Source: CAZGXI01 sp964529715 (GTDB lineage: Bacteria; Chloroflexota; Anaerolineae; Aggregatilineales; Ch27). From it: a stretch of 64,000 nucleotides of DNA. The translations under genes and the position numbers were made by a program. Shown one piece after another: positions 1-7,857 of this stretch (position 1 is its first letter; every line of letters starts with the position of its first letter). Under the pieces are notes generated by a model. That model did no database searches, was not told where the DNA came from, and saw only the letters and a program-made list of their open reading frames with translations. Location: positions 1 through 64,000 of the forward strand of contig CAZGXI010000017.1 in NCBI GenBank assembly GCA_964529715.1, in the 5' to 3' direction.

Positions 1-846
1 TGTGCCGGGGATGGGGATCACGTCCTCGCCCTGGGCCAGCGTCCAGGCAATGGCAAGCTGCGCCGGCGTAACGCCCTTCTCGGCGGCGATGGCCTTTACT
101 TCCTCGACAATCGCCCGGTTGGTCTGCCAGTTCTGCGCCTGGAACAGCGGCACCGAGCGCCGGAAGTCGTCCGCCGTCAGGTCATCCACGCTCTCGATCT
201 TGCCGGTCAGAAAGCCGCGCCCCAGCGGGCTGTAGGCCACGAAAGCGATGTTCAGTTCGCGGCAGGTCGGCAGAATTTCCGCCTCGACATCGCGGATCCA
301 CAACGAATACTCGGTTTGCAGCGCCGTGATCGGGTGCACCGCGTGCGCGCGCCGGATGGTGGCGGCCCCCGCCTCCGAGAGGCCCAGGTAACGCACCTTG
401 CCTGCCTGCACCAGATCGGCCATCGCGCCGACCGTGTCTTCAATCGGGGTTTCGGGATCAACGCGGTGCTGGTAGTACAGGTCGATGCAGTCGATGCCCA
501 GGCGTTGCAGACTGGCGTCGCACGCTTTTTTGACGTACTCCGGCCTGCCGCTGATGCCCCGGCCCGCGCCCGTTTCGGGATCGCGCACGAAGGCAAATTT
601 GGTAGCGATAATTACCCGGTCGCGCAGGCCGGTATCGACGAGGGCCTTTTTGAGCAGGCGCTCGTTGTGGCCGTTGCCGTACAGGTCCGACGTGTCGAGG
701 AAATTCACGCCCAGGTCGAGGGCACGGTGCAGTGTGGCAATCGACTCGGCCTCGTCGGATGGGCCGTAGAACTCGGACATGCCCATACAGCCCAGGCCGA
801 TCTGCGCGACGCGCAAATCGCTGCCGCCAAGACGGACGTGTTTCAC
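1..846 (-). CDS. Aldo/keto reductase, 3' end outside window
   Basis: An NAD(P)H-dependent aldo/keto reductase of the AKR11/13-like general stress type. Reading from the GTG at 846 gives VKHVRLGGSDLRVAQIGLGC and 282 codons up to the window edge, so the C-terminus is missing. The AKR catalytic tetrad is visible: Asp and Tyr in FLDTSDLYGNGHNE, Lys in IIATKFAF and His in DLYYQHRVD. The last visible residues, EDVIPIPGT, are the usual cofactor-loop entry. The start is supported by GGAG 8 bases upstream and by a 4-base GTGA overlap with the upstream MerR gene, so the two are translationally coupled. Substrate is unknown; reduction of reactive carbonyls is an inference from the MerR pairing. Confidence 0.92.
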   Translation of the reverse strand, partial: MKHVRLGGSDLRVAQIGLGCMGMSEFYGPSDEAESIATLHRALDLGVNFLDTSDLYGNGHNERLLKKALVDTGLRDRVIIATKFAFVRDPETGAGRGISGRPEYVKKACDASLQRLGIDCIDLYYQHRVDPETPIEDTVGAMADLVQAGKVRYLGLSEAGAATIRRAHAVHPITALQTEYSLWIRDVEAEILPTCRELNIAFVAYSPLGRGFLTGKIESVDDLTADDFRRSVPLFQAQNWQTNRAIVEEVKAIAAEKGVTPAQLAIAWTLAQGEDVIPIPGT

Positions 847-1256
847 GGTTGTTGCTCCTTCTCAAGGGCGTGTAAGCGGCTTTCGTGATACTGCCGATAC
901 CACGCGATCTTCTTCTTGATGGCCGCCAGGTTCTGCTCCAATTCGGCCAACTGGTTCTCGATGGCGCGCTGGTGCTCTTCGAGCAGGGCGATCCGGTCGG
1001 CGATGGTCGCATCGCCGCCATGCATCAGCCGGACGTATTCCTGCATTCCCCGGATGGGCATCCCGGTGCCGCGCAGACACTTGAGGAAGCCTACCAGTTG
1101 CAGGTTATGTTCGGCGTAGCGACGGTGCCCGCTGGACGGGTCGCGCTCGACCGAGTCGAGCAGGCCCACGCGCTCGTAGTAGCGCAGGGTGTGTTCGCTC
1201 AAGCCGGTCTGGGCGGCCATCTGCTGAATGGTGAGGGTGCCTGGCTGGTTCATCAT
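843..1256 (-). CDS. MerR-family transcriptional regulator
   Basis: A MerR-type activator of about 137 residues. The N-terminal winged helix-turn-helix (LTIQQMAAQTGLSEHTLRYY, then ERVGLL and HRRY) is canonical, followed by a long dimerisation coiled coil ending in EKEQQP. No C-terminal effector domain or metal-binding Cys cluster is seen, which fits the AdhR/NmlR-like group found beside aldo/keto reductases. The stop overlaps the start of the reductase gene by 4 bases, so it is the first gene of a two-gene operon. Two adjacent ATGs (1256 and 1253) are possible; an upstream in-frame ATG at 1271 lies against the -10 box and is unlikely to be used. Confidence 0.9.
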   Translation of the reverse strand: MMNQPGTLTIQQMAAQTGLSEHTLRYYERVGLLDSVERDPSSGHRRYAEHNLQLVGFLKCLRGTGMPIRGMQEYVRLMHGGDATIADRIALLEEHQRAIENQLAELEQNLAAIKKKIAWYRQYHESRLHALEKEQQP

Positions 1257-1262
1257 GCCTCC

Positions 1263-1293
1263 AACATACATCTTTGAGCGCGCTCGAAGTCAA
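1263..1293 (-). promoter_or_regulatory. MerR-type promoter with 19-bp spacer and dyad operator
   Basis: On the minus strand TTGACT (1288-1293) is followed by a 19-base spacer and TATGTT (1263-1268). The lengthened spacer is the hallmark of promoters that MerR proteins activate by untwisting DNA. Between the boxes lies an 18-bp near-perfect dyad, CTTTGAGCGCGCTCGAAG on the plus strand (1272-1289), with a perfect GAGCGCGCTC core. The predicted transcription start falls at or next to the ATG at 1256, so the mRNA may be almost leaderless. Confidence 0.8.
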
Positions 1294-1350
1294 GAGGGAA
1301 AATTGGGCGGGCAGGGCGAACGCCTGTGGCCCGCCGATGGTTGAGTGCCT

Positions 1351-1377
1351 GTAGGGGCAAGACGTGCTCGCCCCTGC
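1351..1377. repeat. GTAGGGGC palindromic repeat (diverged copy)
   Basis: GTAGGGGC at the left and GCCCCTGC at the right enclose a short loop. It is a variant of the 28-bp palindrome found at six other places in the window. It abuts the stop of the GldG-like gene and could act as a 3' hairpin for that operon. Confidence 0.6.
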
Positions 1378-3003
1378 TCAGCGGCCCCGCCGCCGGTTCC
1401 ACACCACAAAGCCGGTCAGCAGCACCAGGCCCGGCAGCACGATCACCACGCCGACGAAGATGTTGGTCAGCACGTAATCCGGCAGGGCCAGCGGCATGCG
1501 GGTCAGGTCCGAGACGATCTCGATCTCCACTTCCTCGCTGAAGTAGGTCAGCCAGCCGACGGCCTGGTCGAAGAAAATCAGGTTGCCAGAATAGCCCGCC
1601 GGTTCGTTGCGCAGCCAGTCGGCATCCCCGGTCAGCAGCACGCGCGCGCCGGTTTCGGTGTGTTCGGCCACCGCCGCCAGTCCTAATCGACCGGAGGGAT
1701 CGGTGGCGTCGCGGGCATAGGTTCCATCGGACCACAACGCCCGCAGGTCGGTCTCGGCGTAGGCGCTCTCCGAGGTAAAGACGATGGCCGCACGGCCCAC
1801 ATTTGTCAGCGTTTCCGGCTGGTTCTCGTAGGGCACGGCCTCCACCGGGCGGCTGCCCAAAAACACCACCGACAGGGTATCGCCCAGGTTCTCCGTGATC
1901 GGGTGGTAGGCCAGGATCGGGCTGACGACGTTGAAGGCGCTCTGGAAGCTGCTGGCTTCATCCACCACCACCGCGTCGAGCGCGCGCAGGCCGAAATGCG
2001 CTTCCAGGTAGGCGCGTAGGGGATCGTCGGCGTCGTAGAAGGTGGCGTCTGCCTGCGGTTGTTCGGCGGCGACGAGCAGGTTGCCGCCCCGGTCCAGATA
2101 AGCGGCGACGGCGTCGGCCTCGGCCTGAGTAAAGCGTTGCTGCGCCCCGGCGACGATCACGGCGTCGGCGTCGTCGGGGATGCTGCTGCTGAGTTGCGCT
2201 AGGTCGAGCGTGTCCGTCTGGATGCCCGCCTGTGGCAGATGAGCATACAGGCCCGAAAGCCCTTGCCGCGAGGTATCCTGGGGATCAATCTCGCCGTGCC
2301 CGATGGTGAAATAGACCTTATATTGCCCCGCCGCCAGCAGCCGCAGCAAAGCGTTGGCGACTGCCCGCTCCTGGGCATCGCTCAGGTCAATCGGCTCGAT
2401 GCGCGTCAGGTCTGGGCCGTCCGTGATCGGATCGACAAAGGTCAGCACCGCCACGCCGTCGCCCTGCACGCCGAAGCGGTCGGCCTGTTCCGGCTGAAGC
2501 ACCGGGTCGATATACACCACCCGCACACGCCCACCCGACTCGGCCTCGAATAGACGGAAGATCACGCCGTCCGTCTCGCGCTGCGCCAGCGACGCGCTGG
2601 AATAGAAGCCGGTGATTTGCACCGGGCGGTCCAACGTGGCCAGCAGGTCGCGGGTCTGCGGGCCGAGGGTGAAGTTTTGGGAGAGCGTCATATCCAGCGC
2701 CAGGCCCTGCCCGGCCACCCAGCCGTAAATCAGCAGCACCACGCCGATAAAAATGAACGTTCCCAGCAAGCTGCCGCCGCCGTAGCGCGCTTGCCGCCCG
2801 GCAATCCAGTCACGGAAGTCCTCCGGCGCGAGGGCGATCCACAGCCCAATTCCGGCCATGCCCACGAGCAGCGCCGCCAGTCCTAGAGGCGTCACTTCGC
2901 CCTGCAAGGCGACCAGCGCCGCCGCGATCACCAGGGCCGCGCCGCCCACGATGCTTGCTACCCGCCCGATCTGCCCCCGCGTGAGGGCAACGGATTCCTT
3001 CAT
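1378..3003 (-). CDS. GldG-like ABC auxiliary protein
   Basis: Membrane-anchored auxiliary component of a GldA/GldF/GldG-type ABC system. Two N-terminal transmembrane helices (about residues 13-32 and 38-57) and a third near 80-97 precede a large extracytoplasmic domain typical of the ABC_transp_aux family (PVQITGFYSS, KVYFTIGHGE, DADAVIVAGAQQ, YLDRGGNLLVAAE). A closing helix (LTNIFVGVVIVLPGLVLLTG) ends in a basic tail, NRRRGR. It is the third gene of the operon, 18 bases after the permease, with GAGG upstream of its ATG. In Bacteroidetes such genes serve gliding; in this lineage the cargo is unknown, so only the family is assigned. Confidence 0.85.
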   Translation of the reverse strand: MKESVALTRGQIGRVASIVGGAALVIAAALVALQGEVTPLGLAALLVGMAGIGLWIALAPEDFRDWIAGRQARYGGGSLLGTFIFIGVVLLIYGWVAGQGLALDMTLSQNFTLGPQTRDLLATLDRPVQITGFYSSASLAQRETDGVIFRLFEAESGGRVRVVYIDPVLQPEQADRFGVQGDGVAVLTFVDPITDGPDLTRIEPIDLSDAQERAVANALLRLLAAGQYKVYFTIGHGEIDPQDTSRQGLSGLYAHLPQAGIQTDTLDLAQLSSSIPDDADAVIVAGAQQRFTQAEADAVAAYLDRGGNLLVAAEQPQADATFYDADDPLRAYLEAHFGLRALDAVVVDEASSFQSAFNVVSPILAYHPITENLGDTLSVVFLGSRPVEAVPYENQPETLTNVGRAAIVFTSESAYAETDLRALWSDGTYARDATDPSGRLGLAAVAEHTETGARVLLTGDADWLRNEPAGYSGNLIFFDQAVGWLTYFSEEVEIEIVSDLTRMPLALPDYVLTNIFVGVVIVLPGLVLLTGFVVWNRRRGR

Positions 3004-3021
3004 CCTAACCTCGCTGCCAAC

Positions 3022-3756
3022 TCAGCCCCGCCAGCGCCGCGACGCGACGATCTGGGTCGTGACGTATAGCATCACCGCGATCAACCCGGCGAAGAACGCC
3101 ATGTCTTCCGGGCGAATGACGCCGATCAGGAACGATTCGGCGTAATGGCCCGGCAGGCTCAGCGCCCGCACGAAGCGCGCCGCCTCCACGCTGATCCCCT
3201 CGAAGATCGTCCCGACCGAGTTGCCCAGCCACAGCAGGAACAGCACCGCCATGCTCAGGAAGCCGGCCACGATCTGGTTCTCCGTGAGGGCCGAAAAGAG
3301 CATCCCCACGCCGATCACACTGCCGCCGTACAGCCACACGCCGATGTACCCGGCAATGATCGCGCCGAAGTCGGGTGTGCCGTTGGCGATCAGCACGATT
3401 GGATAGACCAGCGTCAGGACCAGGATGAGCGTGTAATAGGCCCACGCGCCCAGGAACTTGCCCAGCACCACGTCGCCGTCGCGGATGGGCAGGGTGAGCA
3501 GCAATTCAATCGTCCCCTCGCGGCTCTCCTCAGCGAACAGGCGCATGGTCAGCAGCGGGGCGAAGAAGATCATGGCAAAGGCCAGAAATGAGAGTACCAC
3601 CGTGCCGTCCGGTGGCAGGTAGCCGTTGCGCGCCCGCAGATCGGAGGAAAAGACCATGCCTGCCAGGAACAGGATGGCAAAAGCCACCAGATAGGCAATG
3701 GGGGAGGTGAAATACTGGCGCAGCTCGCGCTTGAAGATGACCCAGACGCCGTGCAT
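3022..3756 (-). CDS. ABC-2 type permease (GldF-like)
   Basis: Integral membrane subunit of the ABC system, 244 residues with six hydrophobic segments. The N-terminus MHGVWVIFKRELRQYFTSPI is the typical ABC-2 entry helix (kinase-like FKRELRQYF amphipathic stretch). FAEESREGTIELLLTLPI is the conserved cytoplasmic coupling loop. It starts 9 bases after the ATPase gene with AGGAGG 6 bases upstream, so it is clearly in the same operon. It would form the channel with the ATPase encoded just before it. Confidence 0.88.
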   Translation of the reverse strand: MHGVWVIFKRELRQYFTSPIAYLVAFAILFLAGMVFSSDLRARNGYLPPDGTVVLSFLAFAMIFFAPLLTMRLFAEESREGTIELLLTLPIRDGDVVLGKFLGAWAYYTLILVLTLVYPIVLIANGTPDFGAIIAGYIGVWLYGGSVIGVGMLFSALTENQIVAGFLSMAVLFLLWLGNSVGTIFEGISVEAARFVRALSLPGHYAESFLIGVIRPEDMAFFAGLIAVMLYVTTQIVASRRWRG

Positions 3757-3765
3757 TGCGCCCTC

Positions 3766-4725
3766 CTATCGCGGTTTGGGCGCGCGCCGCCCCGAAGACA
3801 CTGCCGGAAGCTGCGCGGTCGTGAGTTCCAAAAAGATGTCTTCCAGCGTCATGGCCCAGGGACGCAGTTCTACCAGCCGCCCGCCCACGCTCATCACGGC
3901 GGCGGCGATGTCGGCCCGCGCATCCCGGTTCGCCGCCATGCGCACGAGATAGCCATCGCCTTCGGGCGTCACCTCTTCCACACCGGGCGTGCGCCGGACC
4001 GCCTCCACGATCTTCTCGTTGCCCTGGCGGGTCGCCAGCCGCAGGTAGACGCGCCCACCGCGCCCCAGGTCGTCGCGCAGAGTTTGCGGCGCGCCTTCCG
4101 CCACAATGCGCCCCTGCTCGATGATCAGCACCCGGTCGCAGACTTGCTCGGCCTCCGAGAGGATGTGCGTGCTGAACATGACGGTGTGATGCCTGCCCAG
4201 GTCGCGCACCAACCGGCGCACCTCGATGACCTGGTGCGGGTCGAGGCCGATGGTCGGCTCGTCCAGGATCAGCACTTCGGGGCTGTGGATGATCGCCTGG
4301 GCCAGTCCCAGGCGCTGGCGCATCCCTTTGGAGAGGTTGCGGATCAGGCTGTCGGCGCGCTCCTCCAGCCCGACGCGCTCCAGCGCGGCGCGAACCTTCT
4401 CGCGGCGGTGGGGCAGGCGGCGCAGGTCGGCCACGAAGTCCAGGTAGCCGCGCGCGGTCATGTCGGGGTAGAGGGGCACGGTCTCCGGCAGGTAGCCGGT
4501 GTGTTTGCGCGCTTCGATGGAATCCTCGAACACGTCCCACCCGGCGACCTTTGCCTGCCCGGCGGTGGGCGGCATGTAGCCGGTGAGGATGCGCATGGTG
4601 GTGGTTTTGCCCGCGCCGTTAGGGCCGAGGAAGCCCAGCACTTCGCCGGGCCGCGCCTCGAAGCTGATGTCATCGACAGCGGTGAAGCTGCCGTACCGCT
4701 TGGTGAGGTGTTGTACGTCGATCAT
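3766..4725 (-). CDS. ABC transporter ATP-binding protein (GldA-like)
   Basis: ATPase that energises the ABC-2 exporter encoded by the two following genes. All nucleotide-binding motifs are present: Walker A GPNGAGKTT near residue 34, the signature LSKGMRQR near 132, Walker B VLILDEPT near 152, and the switch His in FSTHILSEAE. A C-terminal regulatory region of about 90 residues (VYLRLATRQGNEKIVEAVRR onward) is typical of the CcmA/GldA class. AGGG precedes the ATG. It is the first gene of the operon. Confidence 0.92.
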   Translation of the reverse strand: MIDVQHLTKRYGSFTAVDDISFEARPGEVLGFLGPNGAGKTTTMRILTGYMPPTAGQAKVAGWDVFEDSIEARKHTGYLPETVPLYPDMTARGYLDFVADLRRLPHRREKVRAALERVGLEERADSLIRNLSKGMRQRLGLAQAIIHSPEVLILDEPTIGLDPHQVIEVRRLVRDLGRHHTVMFSTHILSEAEQVCDRVLIIEQGRIVAEGAPQTLRDDLGRGGRVYLRLATRQGNEKIVEAVRRTPGVEEVTPEGDGYLVRMAANRDARADIAAAVMSVGGRLVELRPWAMTLEDIFLELTTAQLPAVSSGRRAPKPR

Positions 4726-4886
4726 CGATCCCTGATCGCTATTTCAACCCTGGTCTGAAGTAAAATCTGGCTGGTTGTTTCTTGCCAACTCTTCAAAAAA
4801 TTGTTGTAACCGATCTATTATGATACACCCTCACCCAGTTTTCAGATCCAAGTATGCCACAATTCGGATTCCCCTCCAAGCGGGGA

Positions 4887-5228
4887 GCACCGCCCCGGAG
4901 TAAACTCCGGGGCTAAGAAGAACAAGCCCTCCGGGCTAAAATGCGCACCAGCCCGGAGGGCTTATCTTCCGTAGCCGGGGACTTTAGTCCCCGGCGTCCT
5001 GGGCTAAGCACCGCCCCGGAGTCCCCGGCGTCCTGGGCTAAGCACCGCCCCGGAGTAAACTCCGGGGCTAAGAAGAACAAGCCCTCCGGGCTAAAATGCG
5101 CACCAGCCCGGAGGGCTTATCTTCCGTAGCCGGGGACTTTAGTCCCCGGCATCCTGGCTAAGCACCGCCCCGGAGTCCCCGGCGTCCTAGGCTAAGAAGC
5201 ACCGCCCCGGAGTCCCCGGCGTCCCGCA
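4887..5228. repeat. Tandem array of three-hairpin repeat units
   Basis: The gap between the ABC operon and the GH43 gene (4726-5232) holds no gene. It contains a roughly 155-bp unit repeated from 4887 and 5042. Each unit has three hairpins: CCCCGGAGTAAACTCCGGGG; a 14-bp stem AAGCCCTCCGGGCT paired with AGCCCGGAGGGCTT; and CCGGGGACTTTAGTCCCCGG preceded by GTAG (4971-4974 and 5126-5129). Extra half-units follow up to 5228. The first 160 bases of the gap (4726-4886) should hold the promoter of the ABC operon, but no convincing boxes were found there. Confidence 0.85.
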
Positions 5229-5232
5229 GGCC

Positions 5233-6741
5233 CTAATCCTCCTCGATGAAGGTTGCCTGGGCGCGTTCCTCGTCGGTGGTCACTTCGCCCACGCGCAGGA
5301 AGAAGCTGGGACGGCGCAGGCCGATATACTGACCGGGCAGGCTGTACGACTCGAATGAGACACCGCTCGCGTTGGCCAGCCCCGGCCTGAGCCACCACGT
5401 CGCGTCTGCTGCGAAGGCGTCCGAGCCATCATCGGCAGCCAAGAAGACCCCATTGCTGCGGCGCAGCAGATAAAAGCCGGGGAAGTTCGAGGCTTGGACG
5501 GACACGGCTTCCGGGTTGGCCAGGCCGGGCACTACCAGGAACTCAGAGTCGGCGCGGGGTGTCACGTTGCGGTCGATCCAGGCCTGGAACGCCGTGTGGC
5601 GGATGTAACGCTCGCTGTAGGCATAGTTGCGGTAGCGCGTCACGTCCAGGGGCAGCAGGGCCGGGATCGGGTCTGCGCCGTCGTCGCCGGAGGGGTTGGC
5701 AAGCTCCGTCTCCACCGACACCGGGACGCCGAAGTTGGGCGTGCCGTCTTCGTTCCAGGTGATAGGCTGGGCGCGCGTGGTGCGCCTGCCGTTGCAGCCG
5801 CCCTCTACCGAGTCGTTGGCGTGGTAGACGATCCAGGTCTCCGTCCCATCAGGCGAGGTGAAGAAGCCGTTGTGCCCCGGCCCGAAGACGCCGTTTTCGT
5901 CCGACCGCCGGAAAACCGGCGTGGGATTCTTGACCCACGACTCCGGGTTGAGCGGGTCGCCGCCGCTGTAGGTCAACATTCCCAACTGGTAATCTGCCGT
6001 GTTGCACGAGCTGGCGGAATAGACGATGAACGTGTCGCCGTCGTGTTGCAGCGCGACCGGCCCCTCGTTCACATTCCCGCCGATCCGCTCCCAGGCGTAG
6101 GTGGGGGGCGAGATGAGCACGCGCGGGCCGCCGATGGTCCAGGGGTTGCTCATCGGCGCAATAAAGAGGGACTGGTCCGGGCCGACCCACGACGAGAACA
6201 GGAAGTACAGCGCGCCGTCCAATTCGAGCACGCTGCCGTCGATGGCCCAGCCGTCGTTTGCCGGGTCGAAGAGGCGCGCCTTATAGGTGTACGGCCCCAG
6301 CGGGTCGGTCCCGGCGCTTTCCAGTACATGGGTATGCTGGTTGTCGTAGGTGCCCGCCGTGCCTGCGGTGTAATAGAAGTACCAGCGCGGGCCGTTCGGA
6401 CCGTCCAACAGGCGAAATTCCGGCGCCCACATGTTGCAGCAGCGCGAGGGGTCGGTCTCAAAGTAAATGCGCTGTGGGGCAGCGGTCTTCAGCCCGGCGA
6501 GAGTCGGAGATCGCCGCATGGTCAATTCCGAGGTCCAGGTCGTGGTGGCAAGGTAGTAGTTGCCGTCGTAGTACGTCAGCCAGGGGTCGGCCCCGCCGAG
6601 CGCGTTGAGCGGGTTACGAAAGGTCCCCGACTGCGCGGGGACGGGGCCGGCAGGTGAGAGGATCAGAACGACCAACAGCATCAGCGCCGCCAGCCGCCAA
6701 AAGACCTGCAAAGGACGGTTGCGCGTGGAAGGGGTAGTCAT
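5233..6741 (-). CDS. Secreted GH43 arabinosidase-like enzyme with AbfB-type domain
   Basis: A secreted glycoside hydrolase of family 43, about 502 residues. A signal peptide (LAALMLLVVLILSPAGPVPA) precedes the five-bladed propeller. The GH43 catalytic trio is visible: Asp in GGADPWL (about residue 52), Asp in WAIDGSV (168) and Glu in NVNEGPV (226). The C-terminal 140 residues resemble an AbfB/CBM42 arabinofuranose-binding trefoil (LDVTRYRNYAYSERYIRH, then repeated FYLLR/YIGLRRPSFFLR strands). The ATG at 6741 is chosen because AGGAGA lies 5 bases upstream and the signal peptide follows; the frame is open for 44 codons further upstream. Likely substrate is arabinan or arabinoxylan side chains. 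Confidence 0.88.
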   Translation of the reverse strand: MTTPSTRNRPLQVFWRLAALMLLVVLILSPAGPVPAQSGTFRNPLNALGGADPWLTYYDGNYYLATTTWTSELTMRRSPTLAGLKTAAPQRIYFETDPSRCCNMWAPEFRLLDGPNGPRWYFYYTAGTAGTYDNQHTHVLESAGTDPLGPYTYKARLFDPANDGWAIDGSVLELDGALYFLFSSWVGPDQSLFIAPMSNPWTIGGPRVLISPPTYAWERIGGNVNEGPVALQHDGDTFIVYSASSCNTADYQLGMLTYSGGDPLNPESWVKNPTPVFRRSDENGVFGPGHNGFFTSPDGTETWIVYHANDSVEGGCNGRRTTRAQPITWNEDGTPNFGVPVSVETELANPSGDDGADPIPALLPLDVTRYRNYAYSERYIRHTAFQAWIDRNVTPRADSEFLVVPGLANPEAVSVQASNFPGFYLLRRSNGVFLAADDGSDAFAADATWWLRPGLANASGVSFESYSLPGQYIGLRRPSFFLRVGEVTTDEERAQATFIEED

Positions 6742-6820
6742 GGCGTCTCCTGAGTCGCTTCGGGGAAAATCCTCTCGAAGTATGCCACACCTCGTTTTTC
6801 CGTCCAAAGCTAGAAACAAA

Positions 6821-6845
6821 CGGCGTGGGCCAGAATCGAACCGCC
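6821..6845 (-). other. tRNA 3'-end-like fragment
   Basis: On the minus strand GGCGGTTCGATTCTGGC forms a T-arm with 4 of 5 stem pairs and a standard TTCGATT loop, followed by a CCACGCC acceptor-like strand and a G discriminator. No matching GGCGTGG 5' acceptor strand or anticodon arm is found within 100 bases, so it is not a functional tRNA. It could be a remnant of a tRNA gene used as an integration site, or chance. Confidence 0.35.
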
Positions 6846-6916
6846 ATAACGCCAGGAACACCGAGTTTCTCATCGTGCTTTTGTTCTTCCTGACACTCTT
6901 GGCGTCTTGGCGGTTG
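6841..6916. repeat. CCGCCA-type long inverted repeat
   Basis: CCGCCATAACGCCAGGA at the left faces TCCTGACACTCTTGGCG and CTTGGCGG at the right, forming an imperfect long hairpin. Related copies lie at 38269-38330 and 43810-43880. Confidence 0.55.
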
Positions 6917-6927
6917 GAAAAGAAGGC

Positions 6928-6956
6928 TTGTTTGCGGCGGCGAATTCAACTATAAT
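6928..6956 (+). promoter_or_regulatory. Sigma-70-like promoter of the Fpg gene
   Basis: TTGTTT (6928-6933), a 17-base spacer and a perfect TATAAT (6951-6956). The predicted transcript starts near 6963, about 33 bases before the ATG. Confidence 0.65.
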
Positions 6957-6995
6957 AAAACAAGTGTTCTGTTTTTCACTAAAGGATGTTGTCCG

Positions 6996-7820
6996 ATGCC
7001 CGAATTACCCGACCTGGTAATCTTGGCCCGCAGCATGGACCAGGCCCTCAAAGATCGCGCCATCACCGCCGCCGCCGTCAACCAGCCCAAGAGCCTCAAC
7101 CTCCCGCCAGATGAATTCGCCCGCGCCGTGACCGGACGGACCTTCAAGCAGGTGCGGCAGCGCGGCAAGTGGGCGCTGGCCAACCTGGACCGCGACTGGA
7201 TGATCGCCTTCAACTTAGGGATGGGCGGCGAACTCCGGCTGCACGGCGCAGACGAGACACCCGATCCCAAACGCGAGCGCGTGACCTTCCGTCTGGACGA
7301 CGGGCGGCAGCTTTGGGCGCATTTCTGGTGGTTCGGGATGGTACACGTCGTGCCGCTGGGCCAACCGGAAGCGCATCCGCAGATCGGCAAGCTCGGCCCG
7401 GAACCGCTGGCGGACGACTTCACGGCAGATCGGCTGGCCACCATGCTCAACGGCAGGCGCGGCGCGATCAAGAAGTATCTGCTGGACCAGAGCTTTCTGG
7501 CCGGGATCGGCAACGTCTATATCCAGGAGACGTTGTGGCGCGCGCGGCTGCATCCGCTCCGCCCGGCGAACACCCTGACGCGCGCGGACGTGGACCGGCT
7601 GTACACAGCCATGCGCGAGACGCTGGAAAAAGGCATCCGGTGGAACGGCGGCCCCGGCGAACAGGACGTGTGGGGCAACCCCGGCCAGTACCACGAGCAC
7701 TTCTTCGACACGTTCGGCGAGGGCAAACCCTGCCCGGCCTGCGGCGCGGCGATCCGGGCGATTCGCGTCGGCTCGACCGGCAGCCTGATCTGTCCGCAGT
7801 GCCAGGCGTGGCCGCTGTAA
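6996..7820 (+). CDS. mutM: Formamidopyrimidine-DNA glycosylase family protein
   Basis: Base-excision repair glycosylase/AP lyase of the Fpg/Nei family, 274 residues as usual. The N-terminal MPELPD places the catalytic Pro2 and Glu3 exactly. Lys58 in RQRGKW corresponds to the conserved beta-hairpin Lys, and DQSFLAGIGNVYIQE is the helix-two-turn-helix. The zinc finger Cys residues are 246, 249, 266 and 269. One departure: the zinc-finger loop reads GSTGSLICPQC, so the Arg that contacts phosphate in typical Fpg (five residues before the third Cys) is Thr here. It is therefore a diverged member whose lesion preference may differ. AAGGA lies upstream of the ATG. Confidence 0.88.
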   Translation: MPELPDLVILARSMDQALKDRAITAAAVNQPKSLNLPPDEFARAVTGRTFKQVRQRGKWALANLDRDWMIAFNLGMGGELRLHGADETPDPKRERVTFRLDDGRQLWAHFWWFGMVHVVPLGQPEAHPQIGKLGPEPLADDFTADRLATMLNGRRGAIKKYLLDQSFLAGIGNVYIQETLWRARLHPLRPANTLTRADVDRLYTAMRETLEKGIRWNGGPGEQDVWGNPGQYHEHFFDTFGEGKPCPACGAAIRAIRVGSTGSLICPQCQAWPL

Positions 7821-7857
7821 GCTCACCCCCGCGTCCTGATCGTCCCCGGCCAACCGC

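Noticed and set aside
4941..5129. Open frame across the tandem hairpins
   Set aside because: It is the translation of repeat DNA (SPEGLSSVAGDF and similar), seen again at other copies.
4887..5228. Possible CRISPR array
   Set aside because: The unit is a long multi-hairpin repeat without regular unique spacers, and no cas genes are present.
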